This document shows positions 1 to 12,215 of a DNA stretch of 64,000 bases, piece after piece; position 1 is the stretch's first letter; each line of letters opens with the position of its first letter. Location: the NCBI GenBank assembly GCA_038373865.1, contig JAXGGA010005152.1, positions 1 to 64,000 of the forward strand. Direction: 5' to 3'. The notes beneath the pieces were generated by a model that was given only the letters and a program-made list of their open reading frames with translations, was not told the origin of the DNA and ran no database searches. This DNA comes from Uloborus plumipes. Taxonomy: Eukaryota > Arthropoda > Arachnida > Araneae > Uloboridae. A program made the position numbers and the translations under genes.

Positions 1-622
1 ATTTTTTCTGAACGCCGCGTTTTTGGGTTTTCACCCCAATGCAATGTAGGGTTTGTTTTTTTTTTTTATGTCTTTTTAAATGCGGAAATTTTAATTTGAG
101 CAATTTTACTGTTCGGTAATTTAACTTTATAATTTGTTTTTCATCTAGTCTTATAATAATGTTTGGTAGATTTTGTTTTAAGCACTAACGATTTCGCGGC
201 CTAATGTATTCATTTTCAAAATTTAAGGTTCTTTGCTCACTGCATTCCAGATGAGGTTGTTTCTTTAAGAATTGGAGCAATGCTCGAAGCTATTTTTTCC
301 TTTTCAGCAGGATATTTATCTTTTTCTTTCAGCAGAAATAATTGGGATTTTCAGTTTTAATTATGTTTTTTTTTTAAATTATTTGAGGAGGTAAATTATT
401 GAAGATTATAGAATGATTATTACATTTAATTAACTTTTTAACTTATACACCACACCTATAATTAATTAACATTGCACAATTCGAAAGTTTTGTTAATTAC
501 AAACCATACATTTGTAACACGTAAATATAGGAAATTACATCCTAGATGAACTTGAACACTCATCCGCAACCTTACTGCGTACAGAGATATTTCAAAGCAA
601 TAGCGTTTTACCACTTAGTCGT
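1..622. other. AT-rich non-coding DNA
   Basis: No coding region, RNA gene or clear repeat boundary was recognised. The stretch is AT-rich with several T runs and ends at the target-site duplication of the SINE that follows. Confidence 0.5.
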
Positions 623-628
623 TAATGC

Positions 629-888
629 TTTTTTTTTTGTTTGTACTGTACCAGCCAGGCTGGCAATTAGGGGTGCGCTGCTTCACTTTTGAAACTGTAC
701 CGTAATTTGGTGTGAAGTCCTACTTCCACAGTACACGCTTGTCATCGGCACCCGTTTATAGGGTAGGCAACCTTTCACAGAATAACACATTCACACAAGG
801 AAAGGACATCCATGCCCAAGCCGGGACTCGAACCCGAGACCACATCATCCGTGGCAGACTGCTCTGACCACTAGACAAGGTGGTCGGC
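629..888 (-). mobile_element. tRNA-derived SINE, full length with target-site duplication
   Basis: Read on the minus strand, the element starts with a tRNA-like head at 888. It has an A-box-like stretch (TCTAGTGGTCAGAG) and a perfect B box (GGTTCGAGTCC, plus-strand 824-834), the internal RNA polymerase III promoter of tRNA-derived SINEs. An unrelated body of about 180 bp follows and ends in a run of ten A (plus-strand T at 629-638). The hexamer taatgc flanks both sides (623-628 and 889-894), the TSD expected of target-primed insertion. The head does not fold as a clean tRNA, and the A tail and TSD make a functional tRNA gene unlikely. SINEs encode no protein and borrow the machinery of a LINE; the partner is not identified here. 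Confidence 0.82.
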
Positions 889-894
889 TAATGC

Positions 895-2762
895 ACTATT
901 TAGTTACGTTTTTAAAAGTTTAAGATATTTGTGTGGGTGCTTTGTCTTAATGCATGCGCTTTAAATAATGCCCAGTTTTTGAAAGTGGGTTTTCGCTAAT
1001 GATACAGAGGCTACAGAAAACGTTCTTATTTCTTAAAATCGGTAATGGCTAATTAAGAAGTTGGGTAACGCTAGTATTTTAGTAGCGTAATTTGTATGAA
1101 GCTAATATGTATTTGCAAATATATAACGGAATACACTAAGCATAAAACTATATCGCAGTAAAATGTTCTCTGAAGCAGGGTTTTTAAACCGAGTAATAAA
1201 GATGTTGGAGCTTCTAGCACTTTTTTGGTACCAAAATTACAAGTTCAGTGTTTACTTAACTTCTATTTACTTTTTTAATATTAAAAAGTTTATTAATTTG
1301 TTCTTAAAGGCAAGGCGTCGGCTTTCTGCGCCGTGGTTCCGATGGTCCGAGGTGGCCAGTCGGTGGATTTTCGGGATGCAGAAAATCATCTTTGTCGCCT
1401 ATGGTGTATGATTATGTGGCAAGTAAAATATTGCTTGAGCGTTCGCTTGGTTTTGAATGCCCTCAGCAAAATTGACTCACTATTGCAACATCAAAGAGAA
1501 CCCAGGCTCCTTCATTTGGTGGAAACTAGGAGTCACAAATATATGCCTTTTCTGTTGCCTGATGGTATATAATTATTATTGTGCCTTAATGGTGCCACGT
1601 GAAAGTCTGGATGACTGTTAGGGGTATCGAACTAGGTCTGCAAAGGCCAAACGAATATTGAAACCCCTATAAGAAATAAAATTTCTCTTAAGAGTTCATT
1701 TCACAGTCACAGCTAAAGTAAAGTAATACCCGTTAAAGCAAATATTTTATTTCATCAAATAAAATAAAAATCAAGAACGGTATTTTTGTGTACTTATTTA
1801 CTTAGTACTACGCATTGTAATTTTAAAAACCGTTCCGCTATACGGAGAAAAACATCTGAATTTGCTACATCCTTTTGAAGTGCATAATCAGGTTCTTTAG
1901 GATGTTTTTCGTTTTCGAACAAACATTAAGGTCTTTGGTAAACAGAAAGATATTATCTTTTCTATTTCCGTCACAAGCAAATGCTCATTCGATAACTAAG
2001 AAGTATATTATTTTGTCTATACTAATCCAATTTTGTTGATTGACGTTTTTTTTTGGAACAATATATTTTCATGATTATCAAACAAAAAGTGCGTACATCA
2101 TTTGAAGCACATTAAAAATTTTAAATGCATTTATGTACGAAAAACACAGATTATGATATTCTAGATCTTTCTGTATCTTGGGGGGGGGGGATACCACTTG
2201 GTGCTAATTTACGAAAATTTAAACAGTCTTTTAAATGAAAAATTCTTCATACCTTTGCTCTTAAATGTAAAAGCAAATAATACAACCGTAAGAAAGCACA
2301 AATGCGCAGGAATACAAAGACACGCGTTTTGGCGTTATATGCAATGCCTTTCGCAATGTACAAAATGTGAGCTTGCGGGTGTTAAGGCATATCCAAAATG
2401 CAAATAAAATGTGCTTCCTTTTGCACTAATATTTATATCATAAGCAAAAAGATCAAACAATAACATAGGGCCAGAAAATATTTTTATTTTTTAAAAAGTT
2501 TTTTTTTTCACATCAATTTTTTAATGCGTCTGATTTCTAAAACGAAGTAAAGTATCGTATAACGGCACAAGAGAAGAATGGTGTAAAGCCTAACCGACAA
2601 AAGTCATTTTGGATCTCTAGTAACTCCAGCTACACGAAAAAAAATCAACCCTAAAATAGCTTTCGTGACCTTGCGTGAAGCACTTTGTACACTTGTGACG
2701 TCAGGCAGCGAAAATGAAACAGTGACTGACCGTCTTTTGAGATTTTTGAAAAATTTAAAATA
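895..2762. other. Non-coding stretch with a GC-enriched island
   Basis: Mostly AT-rich. At about 1,305-1,660 lies a more GC-balanced island without splice or codon signals. It gives two short overlapping frames of 82 and 79 codons that do not resemble a known protein. It may be an old SINE or other repeat fossil, but no ends or TSD can be seen. A run of eleven G lies near 2,180-2,190. Nothing else is recognised. Confidence 0.35.
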
Positions 2763-3620
2763 GGGTCATTCCATGTGAAATCAACAAGCCTCAAAACTTG
2801 ACCATCACCAATTTCAAAACAAATTATAGGGTTGATTACCTCTATAAAGTGATACAAAAAACTGATTTTAAAAATTTTTTTCAGCTGTTAGTTTTTTGTG
2901 TGAGACCGCTTAAAAAACGCAAAAAATGGAAAAAAGTGAAATTTTGAACATACAAAGATTCAATTTTCTCAGCTTGTATTGCAGCTAGAGTTTTTTGTTA
3001 TATGTCATTGTAAAGCTCTTTAAACAAGCTTTCTAATGATATATAATTTGACAAGGTTTCGTGATGTTAATATTTCAAGGTCACCAAAAGCATTATTTGA
3101 CCTTGAATATTTCAAAATTTTTTTATTTCTTTGAATATTTCAATGTTGCATTTTTTAAAAATCTAAAAAAAATATATATATTACTTCCTAATGTAGTGTA
3201 CATGTGGTAAAATTTGCAGAATGGGACAGCAATGGGATCTGGATGAAAAATGGAATCGACTTTTTACATTCTTACCACTTTACTGCAATGCCTATGGCTC
3301 CTGAGGATATATAATACAGAAATATTGCAAACTGCGAAAGGTTATTTACAAGTGACGATTAGCTTATTCCACGTCTTGTTTTGAGAGATTATAAATCATT
3401 CCTTTTCCGTTTCTACTAGGGTCTACTTTCGAAATAATAGCACTTATGGGCACATTGACAACATTTTCAAAGTCTGGATAGTAGATAGAATTTTAAGGGT
3501 CCAAAAATTTTTAAAAATCAGTTTTTTGTATCACTTTATAGAGGTAATCAACCCTATAATTTTTTTTGAAATTGGTGATGGTCAAGTTTTGAGGCTTGTT
3601 GATTTCACATGGAATGACCC
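2763..3620. mobile_element. Non-autonomous DNA transposon (MITE-like) with about 118-bp inverted arms
   Basis: The left arm (2,763-2,879) starts GGGTCATTCCATGTG. It is repeated in inverted orientation at 3,503-3,620, ending in the complementary sequence, with a few mismatches and a small indel. The middle (about 620 bp) is AT-rich without a usable ORF. The short frames across both arms are mirror copies of the same DNA, not genes. Both outer edges carry aata (2,759-2,762 and 3,621-3,624), a possible 4-bp TSD, but in such AT-rich sequence chance is not excluded. Superfamily undetermined. Confidence 0.7.
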
Positions 3621-3624
3621 AATA

Positions 3625-5510
3625 GTCAAAATTGGGGAAAAAATGCAATTCACCAAACGTTTTCGACTGTGCTCTTTCAGAAAAAAAAAAAAAAAACTTT
3701 TGGAAGCTGGGAAACTCCTCCATTGATTACAGAGTTCTTATTTTTGGATTTTCTTATTTTTTTTTTCTTCCTCCTTTTTTCTTAATCAGTAAAAACGTTT
3801 TTCCCCTGTTATTCCAAGGTACTGTAGCTAGTGCTAAATAGATTTAACTATAGCAAAAACAATTTTAAATAAATAAAGCTAGTTCTTCCTTGTTTTACCG
3901 TATTAAAATTTCCACATGTCTAAGTTTAATTTCAAAAATCAGGACTTATGAACGGTTAAAGGTAAGCCTAATCTAGAGATTAATTTTTTTAACAGCTACA
4001 AGTTGGAAAAAATATTGCTCATTTAGCATTTAAATAAATCGAATGACTTAGTATGACAGGTTCTTTCTGAATCACAATCTCACTTTAATCTTCTTTGAAG
4101 TGTTATTAATAAATAAATAAGACTCCAATTTACTTTTTTTCTAAAATATTTCGTTTTAGCAAAGCCTATTTTAAATACATTGCTGTTTCAGCTATTGATC
4201 CTTTCCCTTATTTCTTTGGAAAGTAGGATAGTTAAGGAGCTCATTTTTGGAAAACAATAACAACAGTTTGAAACAATTATTATAAATCAAAGTATAAACA
4301 CGTTTTATAAAGAGTGAAGAAAAATTATATCCCCTAGTACACGTAGAGATGATTGGTTTATGACAGAAAACTAAATCCCAACTAAACCAACAAAGTAAAT
4401 TAACATGAAAACTTAACTTGATGTATAAAATGCATCGATATAAAATGAAGTTGTAGTAAGAAAATTTGCTGTAAGTTAAGAAAGCGGTAAGTTAAGAGTT
4501 TCCCATCGTTATCTTCTAGATATGTTTTACTAATATAGTTTTCACTTGTTACATATTACTGTAAGATTAAAAGTTATTACCTTTTGTGTTTATAAAAGAA
4601 GCAATAAAATATTATGTCGATATTAGGTGAGTAGTTATTAATGTTACTTTCTTAAAATGTTAGGAACTCAGAACGTAACTATGATTACCGAAAAAAGTCT
4701 AACATTCTTCTTTGGAACATAAAATTTATTGCCTTCAGTTCTCAAAAGTATTTCACATAAAAATAAGTAGTACAAAATTAGGAAGGATTTAAAAAATGCT
4801 TGTTGTCAAAACAACATGTTCTTTCGCTAAATAAATCATAGTTTATTACTATATTAAACGGTTCATTAAAATTAATTAATCATTTGAAGACGAAGTGTGG
4901 GATAAACTAATTTTTTGAAAGTAAAAATTGAGCATCAGTCTTTTATTTTGATTTTACCTCTTTTTATTCGCTGCATTTGCATAAAAATAAAAATTATGAG
5001 CTTTCTCCAGCATTTGTGCCCTTATAGGAGATGTTATTAATAACAAAGGCTTAAGAAACATCTTTATTAAGTTCATAGTACTTAATATAAGCTTGGTTTT
5101 CTTTTAAACTAAAGTATTTATGAGATTTAGCATTGGATTGTTAAATAAATTGAGCTTACAATGTTTTGGGCAGAAAATATTCATAATTCTTTGTGCTTAT
5201 AAGTGTATGTAAGTAATGGTTCTCTTTATTTTTCATGTTCAACAAAATATTTCAAATAGTCTTATTTAGTTCAGTTAAAATGTCTTTTTTTAATGAATTG
5301 GAAATGTTTTTCTTGTATTTAATGATAAAATGCAATAATTTATGTAATTTTTGAATACTAAACGCTTTGTTTACAACATAATTTTGCTCAAAACTAACGG
5401 AGTCAGTTTATATTAATACCGATGTATATTTATGACGCACTTCATGTGTCTCATCGTTTCAAATTTCTGTAATGTTTTTAGTTGTTTAATATTAAATTAA
5501 GTTAACACGT

Positions 5511-5543
<33 letters not shown>

Positions 5544-6476
5544 ACTTATCTTTGGACCTCATCCTCTTTCCTCATTTTTAGCTCCCCTTTTTAGCAGTAA
5601 AAAATGAAACTTCCTGGACAATTTGTGTTTTATTTACGATGTTTTTACATTTTATTCATAAATTAACACAAGGCGTATTTGATCATTTTTTATTTAGGAG
5701 ATGTTAAATCGCAAACATAGCGAAAGTTGTTTTTGCCCACTCGAGCACTTGAAGTATTCTTCCATCATAAACAAATCCAGAATTGCACCAACAATTCGCC
5801 ACTTTTTTTATTCTGAAAATTGGGCATGGCAGAAAAAAAAACAGGTTGCATGATTATCAGCAGCTACGGAAATTCATACATTAAACGTTACCACCTTAGA
5901 CGTGAAACACCCCTCGCCCCCCGCAAAAAATCATGGAAAATAAAATGAGAGATTTTTCAAAGCGAATTTTTACAATAAATACAAGTGGACCGATTAATAC
6001 ACTTACTATTAGCTTGATAACGTAAGCAAATAATAGTTTTGACTTATTTTTTCAAAATGTTTATCTCACGCTGAAATAAAATAGTTTTTTAATAGTTTGA
6101 AGCAGATACGGACAATTTATTTTACCCCACCGCAAATATGTTTAGGCGTTCTATAATACCTACCGAGACTCATATAATTACAATTTCCTTCAGTTTACTA
6201 AGAAATTGCATATAGAAACAGAGCTATTCCTTTAAAAATAGATTCTTCATGTCAGAAGGTTTTTGAAATGAATTATTAAAAAATAAAACATCAATTTAAA
6301 ATGTAAAGATTTTTTCTTCCAAGAACACCAAAAATGTTTTTTTTTTTTTCATTTTAAAATATATTTGTATGAATTTGTTATTACATATCAACGGCCATAT
6401 AGATTTTTTCTAAAAATCAATTCCTGTTGCAGAAACTAATGTTTCACAGAAATTTCCTTTGTGCCTAGGTTATTAT
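3625..6476. other. AT-rich non-coding stretch with a 30-nt A run
   Basis: No gene recognised. A homopolymer of 30 A lies at 5,512-5,541 and could be the tail of a retroposed sequence, but no body or TSD was traced. A short purine- and pyrimidine-biased segment follows it. Confidence 0.4.
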
Positions 6477-6687
6477 TAGGGTAGTTTGGGCGAAGACGCC
6501 ACATCAGGGAAGATGCCGTATCATGTGTTTCACCCACAAGAATCAACAAAAACAGCTATCCAGTCAGTTAGAATGAAGAAGCATGCATATTAAGGGTATA
6601 CATTGATTAGTTTTTATTTAATGCTGGTTTAAAGGGTGCTTTTATAATGTTTTGTCATTTTTGTCGCTCTGATGGGTGGTTTGAGGT

Positions 6688-6881
6688 CAAAATGTCGCGG
6701 CCAAAATGTCGCCAGTCCAAAATGTCACCTGCCCAAAATGTGGTAGGCCCAAATGTCACGTGTCAAAAATGTCGCCGGGCCAAAATGTCGCCTGCCCAAA
6801 ATGTCGCCGGTCCAAAATGTCACCTGCCCAACATGTCGCCAGTCCGAAATGCCGCCGGTCCAAAATGTCGCCAGTCCAAAA
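6688..6881 (+). repeat. 16-bp minisatellite, left copy
   Basis: About twelve units of a 16-bp motif, consensus CAAAATGTCGCCGGTC, with units differing by one to four bases. The period is not a multiple of three, so frames through it read a degenerate 16-residue repeat and should not be taken as a protein. The same motif occurs in the opposite orientation at 8,125-8,336. Confidence 0.9.
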
Positions 6882-6995
6882 TTAAGCAAAATTAAGTGCA
6901 TAGTACAGATTTCATGTAGTAATTCACAAATTCAATGCAGCTTAATTATGTAGCTAAATTTTACTATTCTCGACAGCAACTTAAGTTGACACTTA

Positions 6996-7139
6996 GGGCC
7001 ATGCTCCACTTCGACGTAAAGCAGAAAAAATAGGCAGAAGCGTAAAATGGATTCAATGGGGTTCCTATGGAAAGTACCCGGATTTTCGGTTTCTGCCTTC
7101 AATTTCGGTCGCGTTTTACGCTGATGTGGAGCATGGCCC
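6996..7139. mobile_element. 144-bp MITE nested in element A
   Basis: The ends are inverted copies: GGGCCATGCTCCACTTCG at the left, and the reverse complement of GGGCCATGCTCCACATCA at the right. TA lies on both sides (6,994-6,995 and 7,140-7,141). The inverted arms extend about 30 bp with mismatches. The GGGCC start resembles PIF/Harbinger MITEs, but a three-base TWA duplication is not clean (TTA left, TAA right), so the superfamily is left open. Confidence 0.7.
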
Positions 7140-7141
7140 TA

Positions 7142-8124
7142 ACGTTACTACGCGCGGAAGAAAAACGGAGTTAACAGAAACCTTCTTGGCGAATTAGAGG
7201 AGATTGCCAACTGTGTGTGAGCTCTTATTGGCTGGCGCGTTGATTCAAATGGATGTACGTTTCCGCGCTACCCAGTTCGTAAAATTGAAAATACAAAGAA
7301 AATTACGAATATTATGACAAAGAAAGGCTACATATGCGTAGATGAAACAATCTAATCCGATTTCTAAAGGAAAAGATCTAATTTTACCCAAAATTCGGAC
7401 AAAGCGCAAGAAACTACTTCATTTGCATGGTCTCAGCTTATTTCTCTATAGTAAAGAAAGTATACTATAGAACAACCTAGTATAATAAGCTTATCACGAT
7501 ATGATAAACACACCTGTTTAGTAACTTTTTTTAAAACGTAGCAGTTTAGAAAATTAGCTTAATTTATTTACAAAAATGATACCTAAATTGATTTCTTCTA
7601 AAGCTTAAATTGTTTCAGTACCGAAATAATGACATAGTTTTTTCAGGGCTGTACTTAGGGCCCAGAGACGCTAAATTTCTTCCTTTTTAATACGCTTCTA
7701 TTAGTTTCACATGTGGGTTTGTTTGTTTATATGTATGTAACTCTGAATAAAAAGATAAAATTCACCTTCTTTACAAACGTAAAAGTAATATATTTAATAC
7801 CATTATTAATACTAAAGGCTAAACTATATTGCATGTTGATGTATAATAAGTGCATTTGCCATTAATTCTGAGTTGGGCATCGAGCGTTTATTAAATGCAT
7901 ATTATAAGTGCATGTAAACTTAGCGGTTATTCAACAGTTTTGAAAATCTTCTTTTGAATTTGATTTACTCTAAAAGCGTATTTTTTAGTTTTTTTAAACT
8001 ACTTTTCGGATTATTGCTTCTTTTTTTTCACACAAAGAAATTCTTCCTCGATGCTGTGGCATATCTTCTGAAAGCTTCGTATGGGCCAATTTTTTATTTG
8101 ATTTCGTCACATTTTGTGAACAGG
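7142..8124. other. Interior of element A between the minisatellites
   Basis: About 1 kb of AT-rich sequence with no recognisable coding region or transposase remnant. Confidence 0.4.
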
Positions 8125-8336
8125 TGACATTTTCGACTGGCGACATTTTGGGCCGGCGGCATTTTGGACCTGCGACATTTTGGACCGGCGACATTTGGTA
8201 CCGGCGACATTTTGTACCGGCGACATTTTGTACCGGCGATATTTTGGCCCGTGACATTTTAGACCGCGACATTTTGGACCGGCGACATTTTATTACGGTG
8301 ACATTTGGCCCACGACATTTCGGCCGCGACATTTTA
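8125..8336 (-). repeat. 16-bp minisatellite, right (inverted) copy
   Basis: About thirteen units of the same 16-bp motif as at 6,688-6,881, here on the minus strand (plus-strand motif GACATTTTGGACCGGC). The outermost unit on each side is the same variant (AAAATGTCGCGGCC). The two arrays are therefore mirror-image subterminal repeats of one structure, not two chance satellites. Confidence 0.88.
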
Positions 8337-8799
8337 GGCGTATACCCTGATGAGTACCTGAATTAATTAGTGTTAAGTGCCTTTGTCTAAGACGCTTTAT
8401 TTTCTTTTACGGAAGATGCCGTATCTTTTTGACACGCTCTAGAGAAAACAATGATCCTGTTTGAAGCATAGACTTAGAAAACGACACTGAACAGTCGAAA
8501 AAAATGTGAAACAATAAAATACTTTGCACACATAGATGGCGCAAAAAACTCATATACGGCATTTTCTCTCTGCGGAAATTGCACTAACGGCATCTTCCCC
8601 AACGGCATGGGGACGATGCCGAAATGAAAGGGTTTTGTAATCATTAATTTTCGGAGGTTAAAATATGTTCTTTAAATGGAAATTTTTTTTACCAATCACA
8701 AAACTCCATGTTTTGTCGATAAATTAGATTTTAAAAAATAAAACCAATGCGCTATATAAATAAACGTTTAAAACTACGGCGTCTCCCCAATCTACTCTA

Positions 8800-11700
8800 T
8801 TTTTTTATTACATGATAATATAGTACGCTAGTATTAATTCGAAGATTTTTAAGCAATAAAAAATACAGAGGCGTAACAACTAATGCCTGAAAGTTTTCCA
8901 CAGTGGAAACAAAATTAAGTGTTAAAAAGCCAGCCTTAAAAAATGAATAAATTAATGAAAAAATAAATGAATACATTAATGAAAAAATAAATGAAATAAA
9001 ATAAAAGTAAAATAAATATATGAAAAAACAAACAATTACATTTCAACTGCATGTTTACAGAATTTATTGCAAGAAAAAAGCTCAAGATATACAAAAGCAT
9101 AACTCATAACACTGTTTACTCGTAGCTCATTAAAAAAAGGAGAAGAAATGGAGGTTTGCATGTGAAAAATAAATGAAGCATGATGACACTTTATTTTTTT
9201 TCCAACAAACAAACTCCCGCTGTCGCTCAAGAACTGAAAGCAACTCCCAGCCTCAGGTAATGCATCAAAAAGAGATTATAACCACCTTCCGTCTCTTGAA
9301 AATGTGAAGGTACCATAATGTGCTATCATTTTTCTTTCATTCTCTTGTCCCCCGGCAGAGTGTTTTTCACAAGTTGAAAAGTGCTTTTTGAAAGATTGTT
9401 GGGCGCGAAAGATATTTTTGCCGAGATATTGCAACTTTTATCATCAGTAAGAGTTTTGCTTTTGCTCAGAATTTTATTTACTTGTAGATGAAGCGTAAAA
9501 ACCTTTCAATAAATCTATTTAAATAAACGGGAAGTTGTGCGAAAAGCAAATTTAAATATTAGGGGGTGTGGGGGGGGGTGTTATTTTTATTATTGTTCTT
9601 CCTCTAGAGTATATTTAAACACATTATTATTATTATTATTATTTTGCAATAATATTTTATATTGGAACTGTAGTGAACTTACTCTGCAACACAGGATTTC
9701 CACCCGTGTTTCATCCAAATTGTTTCTGGCTAATGTTTCACCTAACACGCCTCAGGTTTCCTCATTGAAAGTTCTTCTATGTCTGTGCACGGCAGTGGTA
9801 TTGAAGTTCGTGTATCCGATATTCTTAAAATCTGATTGGACAGTTTTTTTTAATAATTCTTGAGCTCTGCTTTTATCTCACTGATGTTTGATAACCCCAG
9901 AAGGTTGTTTTGCAAATTTTACTTGGTTCATGACAAGTTGAACCGTCTGTATGGCAGTAGTTGAATTTAATACTCATTACGATTAGAACAAAGAAAAGCC
10001 CTCCTCTTCTACCTTATTGAAAAATGTATTTAATTAGTATAAGAATAAATTAAAAACGCATTATTCTTCCGAAAAGAAGACCCGTAATTAAATGACGCGG
10101 TAAACTTTGAAGAAAAAAATCTACTCTCTAAATGAAACATGATTTAAATAAAACAGGCACCATAATTCAAACAAAAGCAAAGTATCCCCACTCAACACAC
10201 GGGATTATTAAAGAACTGACTAGAAAATAAAAGGGTAAAATGCTCTTAGGAATCTTTCCGGTCCGTATAATTATTTGCAAGATTTCAAGGAACTAGGCGT
10301 TAGTCAGTTCAGCCATAGCGAAACTGTTCTAATACACGCAAACATAGTTTGACAAAGCTTTATATGTAGAGAGCCAATAATTTAAATTCCAATGAAATCT
10401 GAAAACCGAAATAGTTCCTGATATTTTTTTTTTACTGCTAACAGTAAGGTAAGAGATAGTATTATTTTATGTTATTCAGACCTGCCTTGTTACGCGAAAC
10501 ATTTATGTGATTACTAGACGGATGTATTGGATTAAAAATCTGAAAATAAAAAAAATGACCTGACAAGAAGTTTAATTTGATGCAAAAAACTTTGGTATGT
10601 CTTTTTTAAATTGTTCCTGTAAGCAAAAAAGTTTCTTAACCGGTATATACGAAATTAAGCGAAAACAAAAAATATATATTTAAATATCTATTCACAAAAT
10701 ACGCTTTTGATTAATGTAACATTGCTAATCGTCGGTTAATATAGGGCAAAAGGAAATAGAGCGGTGAAATGAAATGGTAAAACATTTTTTCAGTTTTCAG
10801 TGTCACCTGTATAGTAATAGTTTAGTGAGGTTTTTTTTTTTTTTTTTACATTTAGTTGAGTCCATTGAAAAAGTAAATCGTTACTAGCGGTACCCGCATG
10901 GCTTTTCCAGTGGCATAAAATTAAAAGGTCATTTGTTAAGCCAGTGATATATCAGAAAAAATACTCTATTTGAGTTATTGTTCAACTATAATTCCTTAAA
11001 AGTATGATATAAAAATAAGCCAAAAGAGAAAATAAGAACAATTTTGTTGCTTACAGAAACCAACAGAAATCTTACCAAAGTTTAAAAGAAGAAGAAAGTT
11101 TTCTTTCCTAACTTCAAAAACAAAATAATACATTTTCCGAAATGAAACACTTTAGAAAGAACGTTGCAATATCGCAATTTATACGATATTTTTATAATTT
11201 ACCGAGTTTTAATTCCTTAAAAACTGAGAAAATAAAAACAGACGATTTTTTCCAACAGTTAAATAACTCATTTTAATAAGGCTAGGAGTTTGGATTGCTA
11301 CAAAAACAAATACATTTTGAAAATTATTAAGGAAAAAGAACAAAACAAAAAAGGTATAAAAACGTAACCATGGTAACAACATGAAAAGTTAATTTCCGTT
11401 GTGATAAAATAATTCATTTCATCTTTATTTTCAAATTTTATTCTCGAGCTTAACCATTTTAGAATCGTTTGGCTTGCTTTGCTCAAGGTAAGCCTTGAAT
11501 TTCCGGGATTCTAAAAACAATTATTACAGCTCTTCTAATGCTCGTAGAAACTTCTAATTGATATCATTTTTAGCAGAAAATTTTAAGCTTTCGAATGACA
11601 TAAGACTTGAAAATGTGTATGAAATATTTCTTCCCATTTTATCGAATTTGTATGAAAAATGAGCTAAGAATTAGAATAGAAAAAGAACGAAATAGAATTT
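8800..11700. other. AT-rich non-coding DNA with simple repeats
   Basis: No gene recognised. Low-complexity AATGA/AATAA sequence at about 8,940-9,010, a G-rich tract near 9,561-9,580, and a TTA microsatellite near 9,622-9,645. Short open frames have the K/N/I/F/Y bias of random AT-rich DNA. Confidence 0.45.
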
Positions 11701-11704
11701 TCGA

Positions 11705-11868
11705 AAAAAACGCTTCGAGACGCACACACCCATGCTACGAACTAATTTTGTGCCAAATTTTAAGAAAATCGATCGAACGGTTTTGGCGCTACGCGCGTCA
11801 CAGACAGACAGAAGGAAAGAAAGAAGGAAAGAAAGACAGACCCACCTTCAGCTTTATTATTAGTAGGG
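11705..11868 (+). mobile_element. 3' tail of a dispersed retroelement (LINE/SINE type)
   Basis: The segment carries a sequence style I associate with 3' ends of arthropod non-LTR retroelements: a GC-richer stretch (GGCGCTACGCGCGTCACAGA), then CAGA/GAAA short repeats, ending in CAGCTTTATTATTAGTAGGG. Only the tail is seen, with no coding part. The identification rests on resemblance from memory, so the family is left open. Confidence 0.45.
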
Positions 11869-12213
11869 ATTATAAAATGATAAAGCTCTTGAAATTATTA
11901 TTTTAAGTATAAATTAATATCGAGTGGCGTCCAGTGCAGTACTCATTTATTTTATATTTTGCATATTTTTATTCCCTCGTTTATTTTTTCTCATATACTA
12001 ATTCATTTATTTATTCGCTTATTTATTCTTTTATGTTGTCAGTATGAATTCATTTATTTGTTTTTCTACACATTCATTTAATGAAAAAAAAAGTTTTAAT
12101 CATCAAACAGAAAATGTTTTATTACATTTTTTAAGCGCTGCTCCATGAATTTCATTGAGGTGAAAAGTCTTGACCTTTTTTTAACGGTTCCCTTTTTTGA
12201 AGGTATAAAAATA
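11869..12213. other. AT-rich spacer
   Basis: ATTT-rich low-complexity DNA (about 11,940-12,080). No feature otherwise. Confidence 0.4.
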
Positions 12214-12215
12214 TA

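Larger units (their letters stand above)
6479..8797. mobile_element. Element A: TA-flanked DNA element with repeated GGGGAAGATGCCGT phrases
   Basis: The left end reads GGGTAGTTTGGGCGAAGACG. The right end, reverse-complemented, reads GAGTAGATTGGGGAGACGCC. Both are flanked by TA (6,477-6,478 and 8,798-8,799), which fits a TA target site. The phrase GGAAGATGCCGTA recurs just inside the left end (about 6,508-6,522). Inside the right end it appears in both orientations (about 8,411-8,424 and 8,585-8,600). No transposase frame was found. The interior holds two inverted minisatellites (6,688-6,881 and 8,125-8,336) and a small MITE (6,996-7,139), so it may be a composite. TA targets suit the Tc1/mariner/pogo group, but the family is not identified. 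Confidence 0.6.

Noticed and set aside
815..890. A tRNA gene on the minus strand (perfect B box, A-box-like sequence)
   Set aside because: It is the head of a SINE: followed by a conserved-looking body, an A run and flanked by a 6-bp duplication; the cloverleaf is imperfect.
1163..1572. Two overlapping small genes in a GC-richer island
   Set aside because: No recognisable protein, overlapping frames, no conserved signals; a repeat fossil is more likely.
6647..8332. Proteins with repeated MSRPKCRQ-like units
   Set aside because: They are translations of a 16-bp minisatellite; the repeat period is not a multiple of three and all frames give repeats.
6688..8336. CRISPR-like array
   Set aside because: Units are contiguous 16-bp tandem repeats without unique spacers, in a eukaryotic genome.
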